Source of the DNA: Arthrobacter pullicola | GTDB taxonomy: Bacteria; Actinomycetota; Actinomycetes; Actinomycetales; Micrococcaceae | DNA: 64,000 nt | Assembly: GCF_014836875.1 (NCBI RefSeq) | Contig: NZ_JACSQC010000003.1 | Location: 108,619-172,618, forward strand | Reading direction: 5' to 3' | Shown: positions 41,435-49,726 of the stretch, one piece after another | Position numbering within the stretch: position 1 is the stretch's first letter | Layout of the letters: the number at the start of each line of letters is the position of its first letter | Position numbers and translations under genes: made by a program | The notes under the pieces: generated by a model | What the model was told of the DNA's origin: nothing | Databases searched by the model: none | The model's input: only the letters and a program-made list of their open reading frames with translations

Positions 41435-42856
41435 ATGGCAACAACACTTATCTCCGGTGGCACCGTCGTCACCGCCACGGGCCGCAGCGCTGCGGATGTC
41501 CTGGTGGATGGAGAGAAAATAGCCGCGGTCCTGGCACCTGGCTCCACGCTCCTGGGCCAGGACCTCGCCCGGTCGGTGGACACCGTCCTGGACGCGGCCG
41601 GGAAATACGTGATTCCCGGCGGCATCGACGCCCACACCCACATGCAGATGCCCTTCGGCGGCACCGAGGCCAGTGACACCTTCGAAACCGGAACCCGCGC
41701 GGCAGCCTGGGGCGGAACCACCACCATCGTGGACTTCGCGATCCAGCGTTACGGCGAACGGGTGATGGACGGACTCGCCGCCTGGCATGAGAAAGCCGCC
41801 GGGGAATGCGCGATCGACTACGGCTTCCACCAGATTATCGGCGACGTCAATGACGACTCGCTGAAAGCCATGAACTCCCTGCTCGATGAGGGAGTCTCCA
41901 GCTACAAGCTTTTTATGGCCTACCCCGGGGTGTTCTACAGCGACGACGCCCAGATCTACAAGGCCATGCGGGTCGGCGCCGAGACCGGGCTGATGACCAT
42001 GATGCACGCCGAGAACGGTCCGGCGATCGACGCGATGGTGGCCGAGCTCCTGGCCCAGGGCAAGACCGACCCGTACTACCACGGTGTCGCCCGCGCGTGG
42101 CAGATGGAGGAGGAAGCCACCCACCGGGCAATTATGCTCGCGAACCTCACCGGAGCGCCGCTGTACGTGGTCCATGTGTCAGCCAAGCAGGCGGTTGAGC
42201 AGCTGGCAGCGGCACGGGATAACGGGCAGAACGTGTTTGGCGAAACCTGCCCGCAGTACCTCTACCTTTCGCTGGAAGACCAGCTGGGGGCGGAGGGTTT
42301 CGAGGGCGCCAAGTGGGTCTGTTCCACGCCGCTGCGTTCCAAGCACGAACACCATCAGGACCACATGTGGCAGTCGCTGCGCACCAACGATATCCAGATG
42401 GTCGCCACCGATCACTGCCCGTTCTGCATGAAGGGGCAGAAGGACCTGGGAGTGGGGGACTTCTCCAAGATCCCCAACGGCATCGGCTCGGTGGAGCACC
42501 GGATGGACCTGATGTACCAGGGGGTTGTGGACGGAAAGATCAGCCTCGAACGCTGGGTGGAAATCACCAGCACGACGCCGGCACGGATGTTTGGCATGTA
42601 CGGCACCAAAGGTGTGATCGCCCCCGGCGCCGATGCCGACGTCGTTATTTACGATCCGAACGGGCACACCTCGATCGGTCTGGAAAAAACCCACCACATG
42701 AACATGGACTACTCAGCGTGGGAGGGGTACGAGATCGAGGGCCATGTGGACACAGTGATGTCCCGCGGCAAGGTGGTCGTCAACAACAACGAGTATCTGG
42801 GCAGCAAGGGCCACGGACAGTACGTCCGCCGCTCCACCAGCCAGTACCTGGTTTAG
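41435..42856 (+). CDS. Dihydropyrimidinase/D-hydantoinase
   Basis: A 473-residue cyclic amidohydrolase. Metal ligands and active-site residues are present: GGIDAHTHMQMPFGG (two His), the Lys to be carboxylated in VSSYKLFMAYPG, His in MMHAENG, His in YVVHVSAKQA and Asp in VATDHCPFCMKGQK. It opens the ring of dihydropyrimidines or hydantoins to N-carbamoyl amino acids. The ATG has AAGGAAA eight bases upstream. The product would be the substrate of the preceding amidohydrolase gene. Hydantoinase and dihydropyrimidinase cannot be separated from sequence alone. Confidence 0.92.
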   Translation: MATTLISGGTVVTATGRSAADVLVDGEKIAAVLAPGSTLLGQDLARSVDTVLDAAGKYVIPGGIDAHTHMQMPFGGTEASDTFETGTRAAAWGGTTTIVDFAIQRYGERVMDGLAAWHEKAAGECAIDYGFHQIIGDVNDDSLKAMNSLLDEGVSSYKLFMAYPGVFYSDDAQIYKAMRVGAETGLMTMMHAENGPAIDAMVAELLAQGKTDPYYHGVARAWQMEEEATHRAIMLANLTGAPLYVVHVSAKQAVEQLAAARDNGQNVFGETCPQYLYLSLEDQLGAEGFEGAKWVCSTPLRSKHEHHQDHMWQSLRTNDIQMVATDHCPFCMKGQKDLGVGDFSKIPNGIGSVEHRMDLMYQGVVDGKISLERWVEITSTTPARMFGMYGTKGVIAPGADADVVIYDPNGHTSIGLEKTHHMNMDYSAWEGYEIEGHVDTVMSRGKVVVNNNEYLGSKGHGQYVRRSTSQYLV

Positions 42857-42864
42857 GGGAGAAC

Positions 42865-43881
42865 ATGGAATTTGGTGCGGTACTGCAGTGCAACCCTCCC
42901 GCCCAGCGGACAGTGGCACTGGCCAAAATGGCCGAGGAACACGGGTTCGACTATGTCTGGACCTTCGATTCGCATCTGCTCTGGCAGGAGCCCTACGTGA
43001 TCTACAGCCAGATCCTGGCTGAAACCCGGTCCATTAAGGTGGGGCCAATGGTCACCAATCCGGCCACCCGCGACTGGACCGTAACGGCGTCGACCTACGC
43101 CACCCTGAACCAGATGTACGGGAACCGGACGGTGTGTGGGATCGGCCGCGGCGATTCCGCGGTGCGGGTGACCAACGGCGCTCCAACCACGCTGAAGACG
43201 CTGCGGCAGGCCATCCATGTGATCCGCGAACTCGCGAACTCCCGGCCGGTTGAATACAACGGCGCCACCCTGCAGTTCCCCTGGAGCAAAGGCTCGGAAC
43301 TGGAAGTGTGGGTGGCGGCGTATGGGCCGCTGGCCCTGAAGCTGACCGGAGAAGTCGGTGACGGTTTCATCCTGCAGCTTGCCGACGTCGACATTGCCGA
43401 ATGGATGATCCGCACCGTCCGGCAGGCCGCGGCCAACGCGGGCCGGGACCCGGACAGCATCTCCTTCTGTGTTGCGGCTCCGATGTACATCGGCACCGAC
43501 CTTGAACACATGCGCAACCAGTGCCGCTGGTTCGGGGGCATGGTAGGCAACCACGTGGCGGACATCGTCTCCAAATACGGTTCGGATTCGTCCGTGCCGC
43601 AGGCGCTGACCGACTACATTGCCGGACGCCAGGGCTACGACTACAACGAGCACGGACGGGCGGGGAACACCCATGCCGACTTTGTGCCGGACGAGATCGT
43701 GGACCGGTTCTGCATCCTCGGCACCGCCGAAGAGCACATGGAGAAGCTCGAGAAGCTCAAGGCCCTGGGGGTCACCCAGTTCGCCGGGTACCTCCAGCAT
43801 GACAACAAGGAAGAAACCCTGCGCGTTTACGGCGAGACCGTTATCCCGGCACTGCGCGAGAACGTGGCTGCCAAGGCATGA
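42865..43881 (+). CDS. LLM-class flavin/F420-dependent oxidoreductase of the ureide operon
   Basis: A 338-residue luciferase-like TIM-barrel protein: MEEFG-type start MEFGAVLQCNPPAQRTVALA, HGFDYVWTFDSHLLWQEPYV, VGPMVTNPATRDWTVTASTY and NRTVCGIGRGDSAVRVTNG. It belongs to a group I recall as often sitting beside dihydropyrimidinase genes and annotated as F420-dependent, but without a proven reaction. The start follows GGGGAG. It lies between the hydrolases and the transporter, with an ATGA overlap to the permease. A role in oxidising, reducing or oxygenating the ureide ring is an inference. FMN or F420 could be the cofactor; F420 genes lie 5 kb upstream. Confidence 0.85.
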   Translation: MEFGAVLQCNPPAQRTVALAKMAEEHGFDYVWTFDSHLLWQEPYVIYSQILAETRSIKVGPMVTNPATRDWTVTASTYATLNQMYGNRTVCGIGRGDSAVRVTNGAPTTLKTLRQAIHVIRELANSRPVEYNGATLQFPWSKGSELEVWVAAYGPLALKLTGEVGDGFILQLADVDIAEWMIRTVRQAAANAGRDPDSISFCVAAPMYIGTDLEHMRNQCRWFGGMVGNHVADIVSKYGSDSSVPQALTDYIAGRQGYDYNEHGRAGNTHADFVPDEIVDRFCILGTAEEHMEKLEKLKALGVTQFAGYLQHDNKEETLRVYGETVIPALRENVAAKA

Positions 43882-44771
43882 AAACGGGTGCGCAACCCGT
43901 GCGGACGCTGCCCGCCCGGCTCCTTTGGGGGCTGGGCGGGGTGCTGGTCCCCGTCATGGCCTGGGAACTCTACAAGGCACTTGGGCCCGCAGAGGGCATT
44001 AGCATCGGCGGCGTGCCGGTGCTCCCGCGCACCACGGACCTGGCCATGCCGCATACCTGGACCATGCTCGCCAGGCTGTTCGCGCCGGAATCCTCAGCTG
44101 CCGGGGCTGCGCCCATGTGGACCGCGGTACTGCAGGCAGCGGGCTTCACACTGGGGATTGCCGGTGCCGGGTGGCTGATCGGAACGGTGGTCGGCCTGGG
44201 ACTGGCCATGCTGATGCAGCGTTTCCGCAGTGCCAACTCAGCGGTGCTTCCCTGGATCATCCTGAGCCAGACGGTCCCCCTGATCGCCATCGCTCCGCTG
44301 GTACGGCGTTGGGGTTCCCAGCTCGAATTCGGTCCTTTCGTCTGGGAGAACTGGATGTCGGTGGCGGTGATCGCGGCCTACCTGGCGTTTTTCCCGGTAG
44401 CCGTCGGTGCCCTGCGGGGTTTCGGCGCACCGGAGAAGGCCCATGAGGACCTGATGCACACCTACGCACTGGGCTGGTGGCAGACGTTCCTGCGGCTGAG
44501 GCTTCCGGCCAGCGTGCCGTATCTGCTCCCGGCCCTGCGGCTGGCTGCCGCCAGCGCGGTGGTGGGGACAGTCGTGGCCGAGGTGTCGATCGGACTCCGG
44601 GGTGGAATCGGGCGCATGATCGTGGAATTCGCGGCGGCTGCCGGTGGGGACCCGGGCAAGCCCTGGGCACCTATTTTCGGAGCGGTGGTGCTCGGCCTGG
44701 CCGCCGTGGGATTTGTTGCTTTGATCGGCGTTTTGCTGCGCCGCTACCGCAGAGGAGAACAGGGCGTATGA
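43878..44771 (+). CDS. ABC transporter permease (SsuC/TauC/ThiX type), first
   Basis: A 297-residue inner membrane permease with about six helices. The EAA loop reads AYLAFFPVAVGALRGF, then PEKAHEDLMHTYALGWWQTF, RLPASVPYLLPALRLAAASA, as in the SsuC/TauC family. The segment after the first helix is long for this family. The ATG overlaps the preceding stop and its stop overlaps the ATPase start, both as ATGA. The operon encodes two different permeases, so the transporter core is probably a heterodimer. Confidence 0.9.
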   Translation: MKTGAQPVRTLPARLLWGLGGVLVPVMAWELYKALGPAEGISIGGVPVLPRTTDLAMPHTWTMLARLFAPESSAAGAAPMWTAVLQAAGFTLGIAGAGWLIGTVVGLGLAMLMQRFRSANSAVLPWIILSQTVPLIAIAPLVRRWGSQLEFGPFVWENWMSVAVIAAYLAFFPVAVGALRGFGAPEKAHEDLMHTYALGWWQTFLRLRLPASVPYLLPALRLAAASAVVGTVVAEVSIGLRGGIGRMIVEFAAAAGGDPGKPWAPIFGAVVLGLAAVGFVALIGVLLRRYRRGEQGV

Positions 44772-45598
44772 ACGAGGCAACCATCCGCCCTCCGGCAGCT
44801 GCCGCCGTCGAGGTGACGGGCGTGGACCGGATCTTCCGGTCAGGCCGGGAGGAGGTGCAGGCACTGCGGGGCGTCAGCGTCACTGTGGCAGCCGGTGAAT
44901 TCGTCTCCCTGATCGGGCCCTCGGGGTGCGGCAAAAGCACACTGATGCGCTTGATCGCGGACCTGGACGCACCCAGCTCCGGAACGATCAACGTGTTCGG
45001 AAAAACGGCGCGGCAGGCACGCCTGGACCAGGATTACGGGATCGCTTTCCAGCAGGCCGGGCTGCTGCCCTGGCGGAGCGTCCGGGGCAACATCGAACTG
45101 CCGCTGCTGACGCACGGTGCCGCAGCAGCTAAACGCCGGGAGCGCGTTGACGAGCTGCTCGCGATGGTGGGGCTCTCGGACTTCGGTGAGCATTATCCGG
45201 ACCAGCTGTCCGGCGGCATGCAGCAGCGCGTAGCCATCGCCCGGTCACTGGCGGAAAGCCCGAAGCTGCTGCTGATGGATGAACCCTTTGGGGCGCTGGA
45301 TGAAATGACGCGGGAAAGGATGCAGAACGAACTGATCCGGATCTGCGCGGAAACGGGCTGCGCCGTCGTGTTCGTCACCCACTCCATCCCGGAAGCGGTG
45401 TTCCTCTCCGACCGGGTAGTGGTGATGTCTCCCCGGCCCGGCGAAATCCGGGACGTCGTCGACATTACCCTGGGAGCCGCCGTCGGCCGCGGTGCCGGGC
45501 TGCGGGAGGAAGCGGTGTTCTACGACGCGATCCGGCTGGTGCGTGAAGCCCTGCACGGTGCGGAACCTGCCGCCGTCCGGGGAGCCGAAACCCGATGA
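44768..45598 (+). CDS. ABC transporter ATPase (SsuB/TauB/ThiZ type)
   Basis: A 276-residue ATPase. Walker A GPSGCGKST, Q-loop AFQQAGLLPWRSV, signature LSGGMQQRVAIARSL, Walker B LLLMDEPFGALDEMTRERMQ and the H-loop VTHSIPEAVFLSDRVVVM match the nitrate/sulfonate/taurine importer group. It lies between the two permease genes with ATGA overlaps at both ends, so all three are translationally coupled. Confidence 0.93.
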   Translation: MNEATIRPPAAAAVEVTGVDRIFRSGREEVQALRGVSVTVAAGEFVSLIGPSGCGKSTLMRLIADLDAPSSGTINVFGKTARQARLDQDYGIAFQQAGLLPWRSVRGNIELPLLTHGAAAAKRRERVDELLAMVGLSDFGEHYPDQLSGGMQQRVAIARSLAESPKLLLMDEPFGALDEMTRERMQNELIRICAETGCAVVFVTHSIPEAVFLSDRVVVMSPRPGEIRDVVDITLGAAVGRGAGLREEAVFYDAIRLVREALHGAEPAAVRGAETR

Positions 45599-46464
45599 GC
45601 GGGATCGTTCAGGATCCGCCGGAGGCGCCGGGGGCCCGGACGCTGCAGCGGACCGCGGTGCCGTCCGGAACGCGGGGAACGGCGGGAATCGATCCTGGCC
45701 GGCTGTCCGGCCTGGGCCGGAACCTGGCCGCACCGCTGCTGCTGGGGGTGGCAGCGCTCCTGCTGTGGCAGGGGGCCGTCTGGCTGCTGGAGATTGAACC
45801 ATTCATTGTGCCGGGCCCGCTGGCGATCGCCGGGGCTTTCCTGGAAAACCTGCGGAATGTCCTGGAGGCCGCGGCCGTCACCGGCGCGAACGCAGCCGTC
45901 GGACTGGTGGTGGGAGGGCTGCTGGGTGTGGCAGCGGCCGTGGCATCCGCTGCAGTGCCGGCGCTGGACCGGTTGGCGGCGCCGATGGTGGTGGCCCTGT
46001 CGGTTATTCCGATCGTGGCCCTGGCCCCGGTCCTCTACACGATGTACGGCGCGGATCAGCAGGCCACCCGGCAGATCGTGGCTGGAATTGCGGTGTTCAT
46101 TCCGGTCTACGTGAACTCGCTGCGCGGTTTCCGGCAGGTAGCCCCGGTTCACCGGGATCTGATGCGTTCCTACGCGGCCGGCAAATGGCAGATCACCCGC
46201 AGCGTCACCCTGCCCAGCGCCGTGCCGTACATGTTCACCGGACTGCGCATCGCCTCCTCCCTGGCCGTGGTGTCAGCTCTCATCGCGGAGTATTTCGGCG
46301 GACCCGTGGGCGGCCTGGGGAAGTCGGTGACCTCCGCCGCGTCGAGCAGCAACTACACGCTGGCCTGGGCCTATGTGGTGGGGGCGGTCCTGCTGGGACT
46401 GCTCTTTTACGCGGTGACCGCCGGCCTGGAGAAATACTTCTCCCGGCACACGGCGCGCACCTGA
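45595..46464 (+). CDS. ABC transporter permease (SsuC/TauC/ThiX type), second
   Basis: A 289-residue permease. LLGVAALLLWQGAVWLLEIEP opens the membrane part, followed by the EAA loop GIAVFIPVYVNSLRGFRQVAP, then DLMRSYAAGKWQITRSVTLP and SAVPYMFTGLRIASSLAVVS. It is clearly diverged from the first permease. About 35 unconserved residues precede helix 1. The ATG overlaps the ATPase stop. Confidence 0.9.
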   Translation: MSGIVQDPPEAPGARTLQRTAVPSGTRGTAGIDPGRLSGLGRNLAAPLLLGVAALLLWQGAVWLLEIEPFIVPGPLAIAGAFLENLRNVLEAAAVTGANAAVGLVVGGLLGVAAAVASAAVPALDRLAAPMVVALSVIPIVALAPVLYTMYGADQQATRQIVAGIAVFIPVYVNSLRGFRQVAPVHRDLMRSYAAGKWQITRSVTLPSAVPYMFTGLRIASSLAVVSALIAEYFGGPVGGLGKSVTSAASSSNYTLAWAYVVGAVLLGLLFYAVTAGLEKYFSRHTART

Positions 46465-46511
46465 TTCACGCTCCATTTCATCCGCACCATCGTCCGCAAA
46501 AGGGGAAGTCC

Positions 46512-47663
46512 ATGAACCGAGAGAACAAAGCGAGAAAACCACTCACCACGGTGGCTTCGGCCCTGGCTGTTTCAGCCCTGGCATTGGCCGGCTGCGGAGG
46601 AAGCGGCGGGGACAGCGGCGAAGCAGCCGGGGATCTGACGCCGGTGAAGCTTCAGCTGCAGTGGTTCGCCCAGGCCCAGTTCGCGGGCTACTACGCGGCG
46701 CTGGACCAGGGCTTCTTCGAGGAGGAAGGCCTCGACGTCGAAATCCTGGAAGGCGGTGCAGACATTGTGCCGCAGGACGTCCTGGCCTCCGGTGACGCCG
46801 ACTATGCCATCTCCTGGGTGCCCAAGGTGCTCGGCTCGATCGAACAGGGTGCGGCAATCACCAACGTCGCGCAGATTTTTGAGCGGAGTGCCACGCTCCA
46901 GGTGGCGATGGCGGATTCCGGAATTGACGGGCCGGAGGACCTGGCCGGCAAGAAAGTGGGCTCGTGGGGGTACGGGAACGAATGGGAGCTTTTCGCCGGA
47001 ATGCAGAAAGCCGGCGTGGAAATCGGTGACATCGAACTGATCCAGCAGGCGTTCGATATGAACGGCTTCCTGGCCGGGGACATCGACGCCGCCCAGGCCA
47101 TGACCTACAACGAGTACGCGCAGGTGCTGGAAACCGAGAACCCTGACACGGGGGAGCTCTACCAGCCGGAGGACCTGTCAGTCATCGACTGGAACGAGGA
47201 AGGTACCGCCATGCTCCAGGACGCGATCTGGGCCGATACCCAGCGCCTGGAAGATGACGAGGAATACCAGGCCACCACCGTGGCCTTTATCAAGGCTGCC
47301 ATCAAAGGCTGGGCCTACGCGAAGGACAACCCCGAGGAAGCAGCTTCCATTGTGACCGGTGCTGGATCCACCCTCGGACAAAGCCATCAGCTATGGATGA
47401 CCAACGAAACCAACAAGCTGCTCTGGCCATCCACGAACGGCGTCGGCCTGATCGACGAAGCGGCCTGGGAGCAGACCGTGGAGATCGCTATGGGCACCAA
47501 AAACGAAACCGGCGCGACCATCATCAGCGAAGAACCGCCGGCCACCGCGTATACCAATGAGTACGTGGAGAAGGCGCTGGCCGAGCTGGAAGAGGAAGGC
47601 GTGGATACCAGGGGCGCCGACTATGAGCCGATTGAGGTGACGCTGGCGGCCGGGGGTAACTGA
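46512..47663 (+). CDS. NMT1/ThiY-like ABC transporter substrate-binding lipoprotein
   Basis: A 383-residue exported protein. The signal peptide ends in lipobox LALAGC, then a short Gly/Ser/Asp linker. The mature part begins VKLQLQWFAQAQFAGYYAAL, DQGFFEEEGLDVEILEGG, the hallmark of the NMT1 (THI5-like) group whose ThiY members bind pyrimidines and whose others bind nitrate, sulfonates or riboflavin. ASGDADYAISWVPKVLGSIE and GNEWELFAGMQKAGVE follow. ThiY-like features fit a pyrimidine- or hydantoin-like ligand, in line with the hydrolases in the operon. The ATG follows AGGGGAA. Last gene of the operon. Confidence 0.9.
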   Translation: MNRENKARKPLTTVASALAVSALALAGCGGSGGDSGEAAGDLTPVKLQLQWFAQAQFAGYYAALDQGFFEEEGLDVEILEGGADIVPQDVLASGDADYAISWVPKVLGSIEQGAAITNVAQIFERSATLQVAMADSGIDGPEDLAGKKVGSWGYGNEWELFAGMQKAGVEIGDIELIQQAFDMNGFLAGDIDAAQAMTYNEYAQVLETENPDTGELYQPEDLSVIDWNEEGTAMLQDAIWADTQRLEDDEEYQATTVAFIKAAIKGWAYAKDNPEEAASIVTGAGSTLGQSHQLWMTNETNKLLWPSTNGVGLIDEAAWEQTVEIAMGTKNETGATIISEEPPATAYTNEYVEKALAELEEEGVDTRGADYEPIEVTLAAGGN

Positions 47664-47697
47664 CCGGGTCGGGGCCGCAGAGTTTTCGTTGGAGCGG

Positions 47698-47739
47698 AAC
47701 AGCCGTGCCTGCCGGAGTTATCCGGCGGGCAGGGCTGTT
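47698..47739. terminator. Hairpin terminator after the ureide operon
   Basis: AACAGCCGTGCCTGCCGG (47698-47715) pairs with CCGGCGGGCAGGGCTGTT (47722-47739) with one mismatch and one wobble around a six-base loop. It separates the operon from the convergent Abi gene. The U-tract is weak. Confidence 0.75.
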
Positions 47740-47752
47740 CGCGTCCTTAGTA

Positions 47753-48658
47753 CTAGCGCCAAAGGGCGGACTCTCCCCAATTGGCCGGTGCGCCGGTATG
47801 AGAAAGCGGCAGTAGTTTCACATCCGGGTAGCTGCGGAGGACTGCTGGCAAAAGTTGTGGCCGCCCGATTCCCCGGTGGTGGAGCATATGCTGAATGAGA
47901 CTTAGCTGGCCAAAGGTCCTGTTCATCTCATTTCGCGTTTCGTCGAGATGTGGATACTGGCCGACTTTAGGAAGTTTGGGTTTGATCGCATGGACTCTGT
48001 TGAAGAGTCGTCCGTGGTGCGCGCAGATATTCCGGACGACATTGAGAGACTTCATCCAGGATCCAAGCTGGGGGGCCGTGAGGCCAAACTTATCCGCAAC
48101 ACTGTCTTGGATCCCGCGGGGCGCAAAGCCATACAAGTACGTGAGGGCTCCCCAATCGAGGATCTCCACCGCTGCCCAAACGGGCAATGTGCCGCCGTAC
48201 CTCACCCGGTGGTGACTGACGAAATCTTCCTTTGATTCCCTGAGACTCTTCTCGTAGCGCTTGAGCCATGTCGAGTAGATGGCACCTTTTCCGGCCTGTG
48301 GACCCAGAATTCCGGGCTTAAGGTGTGCGCACTCGTCGAGTAGACCGAGTTCGTGGCCAAGAAGGGCTCGCACGGTTAGCTCAATAGGTGTCAGGCAAGC
48401 AAAGGTTGCGGTTCTGAGAGCCTCGTCAAAGTTGTAGAGCTTTACAACATCCTGCAGAATCGTGCCTGGGTAGAAGTCATCCTCACGATGTTGGCCTGAG
48501 TGGCGGCGGAACGAGTACCAATAGCCACTCAAGCGGTAATAGTTGACATGCTGAAGTTGCTTGATTGCAACGTCGGGATTGCCGATATCCATGCCCCGGG
48601 AGGAAAGCAGGCCAATTTGTTCTTCGTAGGTTTTGAAAGCTTTGGGGGCTACCTGCAA
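47753..48658 (-). CDS. Abi_2 (AbiD/AbiF) family abortive-infection HEPN protein
   Basis: A 301-residue protein of the Abi_2 family. The N-terminal signature LQHVNYYRLSGYWYSF (about 35-50), the middle block LYNFDEALRTATFACLTPIELTVRALLGHEL, and the HEPN-type RNase motif RNICAHHGRLFNR (Arg209, His214: R-x4-H) are present. Such proteins are toxic RNases that stop phage spread by growth arrest. The TTG start is supported by GGGAGG six bases upstream. The gene and its leader are clearly lower in GC than the rest of the window (about half GC by eye), with more varied codon use, a sign of transfer. A structured leader precedes it. Confidence 0.9.
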   Translation of the reverse strand: MQVAPKAFKTYEEQIGLLSSRGMDIGNPDVAIKQLQHVNYYRLSGYWYSFRRHSGQHREDDFYPGTILQDVVKLYNFDEALRTATFACLTPIELTVRALLGHELGLLDECAHLKPGILGPQAGKGAIYSTWLKRYEKSLRESKEDFVSHHRVRYGGTLPVWAAVEILDWGALTYLYGFAPRGIQDSVADKFGLTAPQLGSWMKSLNVVRNICAHHGRLFNRVHAIKPKLPKVGQYPHLDETRNEMNRTFGQLSLIQHMLHHRGIGRPQLLPAVLRSYPDVKLLPLSHTGAPANWGESALWR

Positions 48659-48744
48659 ACCGCGCCTCCCTGTTGAGACAAAAGTGAAGACCGGCCCTGG
48701 ACCTGCCGAAGCAGGCGGAACCGGTCATAGTGGAACTAATTGTA
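48659..48744 (-). ncRNA. Candidate structured RNA (abiF-RNA-like) upstream of the Abi gene
   Basis: On the minus strand a TACAAT -10 box (48744-48739) is followed by a leader of about 70 nt. It folds into a two-tier hairpin: outer GACCGG/CCGGTC (48726-48721 with 48694-48689) and inner CCTGC-TTCG-GCAGG (48715-48702), separated by a small internal loop. Abi_2/AbiF proteins are often associated with a conserved structured RNA (abiF RNA motif) thought to act as an antitoxin. I cannot compare this leader with that consensus from memory, so the assignment rests on position, stability and promoter. Confidence 0.4.
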
Positions 48745-48774
48745 CCCCATAGACGAGGTGAATTCCGAGGACGC

Positions 48775-49668
48775 CTAGTGACCCGGCCGGGCGGCCCAGG
48801 CCGTGCGGCTGCCACGCATCGTCAGGTCAGTGCGCCGGCCCAAGGACTGCGGGCCGTCCGGGTCCAGCAGCTGATCCAGGGTGGCCAGGTCCTCCTGGGA
48901 AAGCGTGTCCTCCAGGCCGGTGCGCATCCGGGACAGGAAAGCCTGGGCGTTGCGGGCAATCAGGTCCCGGTTATCGTCCGTGGCGTAAACGAAGGTGCGC
49001 TGCCCCGCGATGACCATGCCGGCATCCCTGATGGCAGTGGCCCAGTCCGGATGTGAGTTCCAGCCGGCAGCCGCTACCGCATTGTGACAGCGCTGTTCCA
49101 GGCCCGGTGTGCCGAAGCCCAGGTCATCGGGGAGGTACCGCGGCAGGGTGTCCATTTCCACGACCACCAGCAGGCCCTCCGGTGTCAGTGTCCGGGCGAT
49201 CTGGTCAAAAATGTGCGCAGGGTCGCCCATGTGGTGCATCGAGGAGGCCGCCCAGGCCAGATCAATGCCGGAAAGCTGGGGCCAGCCGGTATCGAGATCG
49301 GCCTGGAGGGTGGAGACCCGGGCCGACAGCCTCTGATTCTCCATCATTGCGGCCAGCCGCTGCAGCATAAATTCGGACTGGTCGACTGCTGTCACCTGGG
49401 CGGCGGGAAAGGTGCGGGTCAGGCCAAGAGTGCCGGTCCCGGTTCCCGCGCCCAGGTCCAGGATGGTTGCCGGGTTTGGCTGATGGGCGGCGGTCCACTC
49501 GAAGATCTCCTGCAGATGGTCCCTCAGCAACAGGGCATCAAGGTCCAGCACCTCGGCCAGGCCGGACTCGTCATCGTGCTGGTGGCTGGAGTGCCCGCTG
49601 AACTGATGTCCCTGCTGGTGGCTGTCGTGATGGCCGTGGTGCGGTTTTTGGGAGTGCTGGGAAGTCAT
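48775..49668 (-). CDS. His-rich class I SAM-dependent methyltransferase
   Basis: A 297-residue protein. The first 32 residues are extremely His-rich (HHGHHDSHQQGHQF, HSSHQH), with about a dozen His, a likely metal-binding tail. The Rossmann methyltransferase core follows: motif I ILDLGAGTGTGTLGL, motif II VTAVDQSEFML, motif post I DLAWAASSMHHMGDP, and LTPEGLLVVVEMDTLP. No substrate-specific motif is recognised. It is divergently transcribed from an XRE-cupin regulator 47 bp away, which probably controls it. A metal- or metalloid-related function is a guess from the His tail. Confidence 0.87.
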   Translation of the reverse strand: MTSQHSQKPHHGHHDSHQQGHQFSGHSSHQHDDESGLAEVLDLDALLLRDHLQEIFEWTAAHQPNPATILDLGAGTGTGTLGLTRTFPAAQVTAVDQSEFMLQRLAAMMENQRLSARVSTLQADLDTGWPQLSGIDLAWAASSMHHMGDPAHIFDQIARTLTPEGLLVVVEMDTLPRYLPDDLGFGTPGLEQRCHNAVAAAGWNSHPDWATAIRDAGMVIAGQRTFVYATDDNRDLIARNAQAFLSRMRTGLEDTLSQEDLATLDQLLDPDGPQSLGRRTDLTMRGSRTAWAARPGH

Positions 49669-49702
49669 GGGTTAAGCCTACGTACGCCTTGCCCAGTGCG
49701 AA

Positions 49703-49726
49703 TACACTCTTGCCTATGACGCAAGA
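49703..49726 (+). promoter_or_regulatory. Promoter and possible operator of the XRE-cupin gene
   Basis: TACACT (49703-49708) lies seven bases before the ATG at 49716, suggesting a leaderless mRNA. TCTTGC (49708-49713) and GCAAGA (49721-49726) form an inverted repeat centred on the start codon, a good place for autoregulation. Confidence 0.45.
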
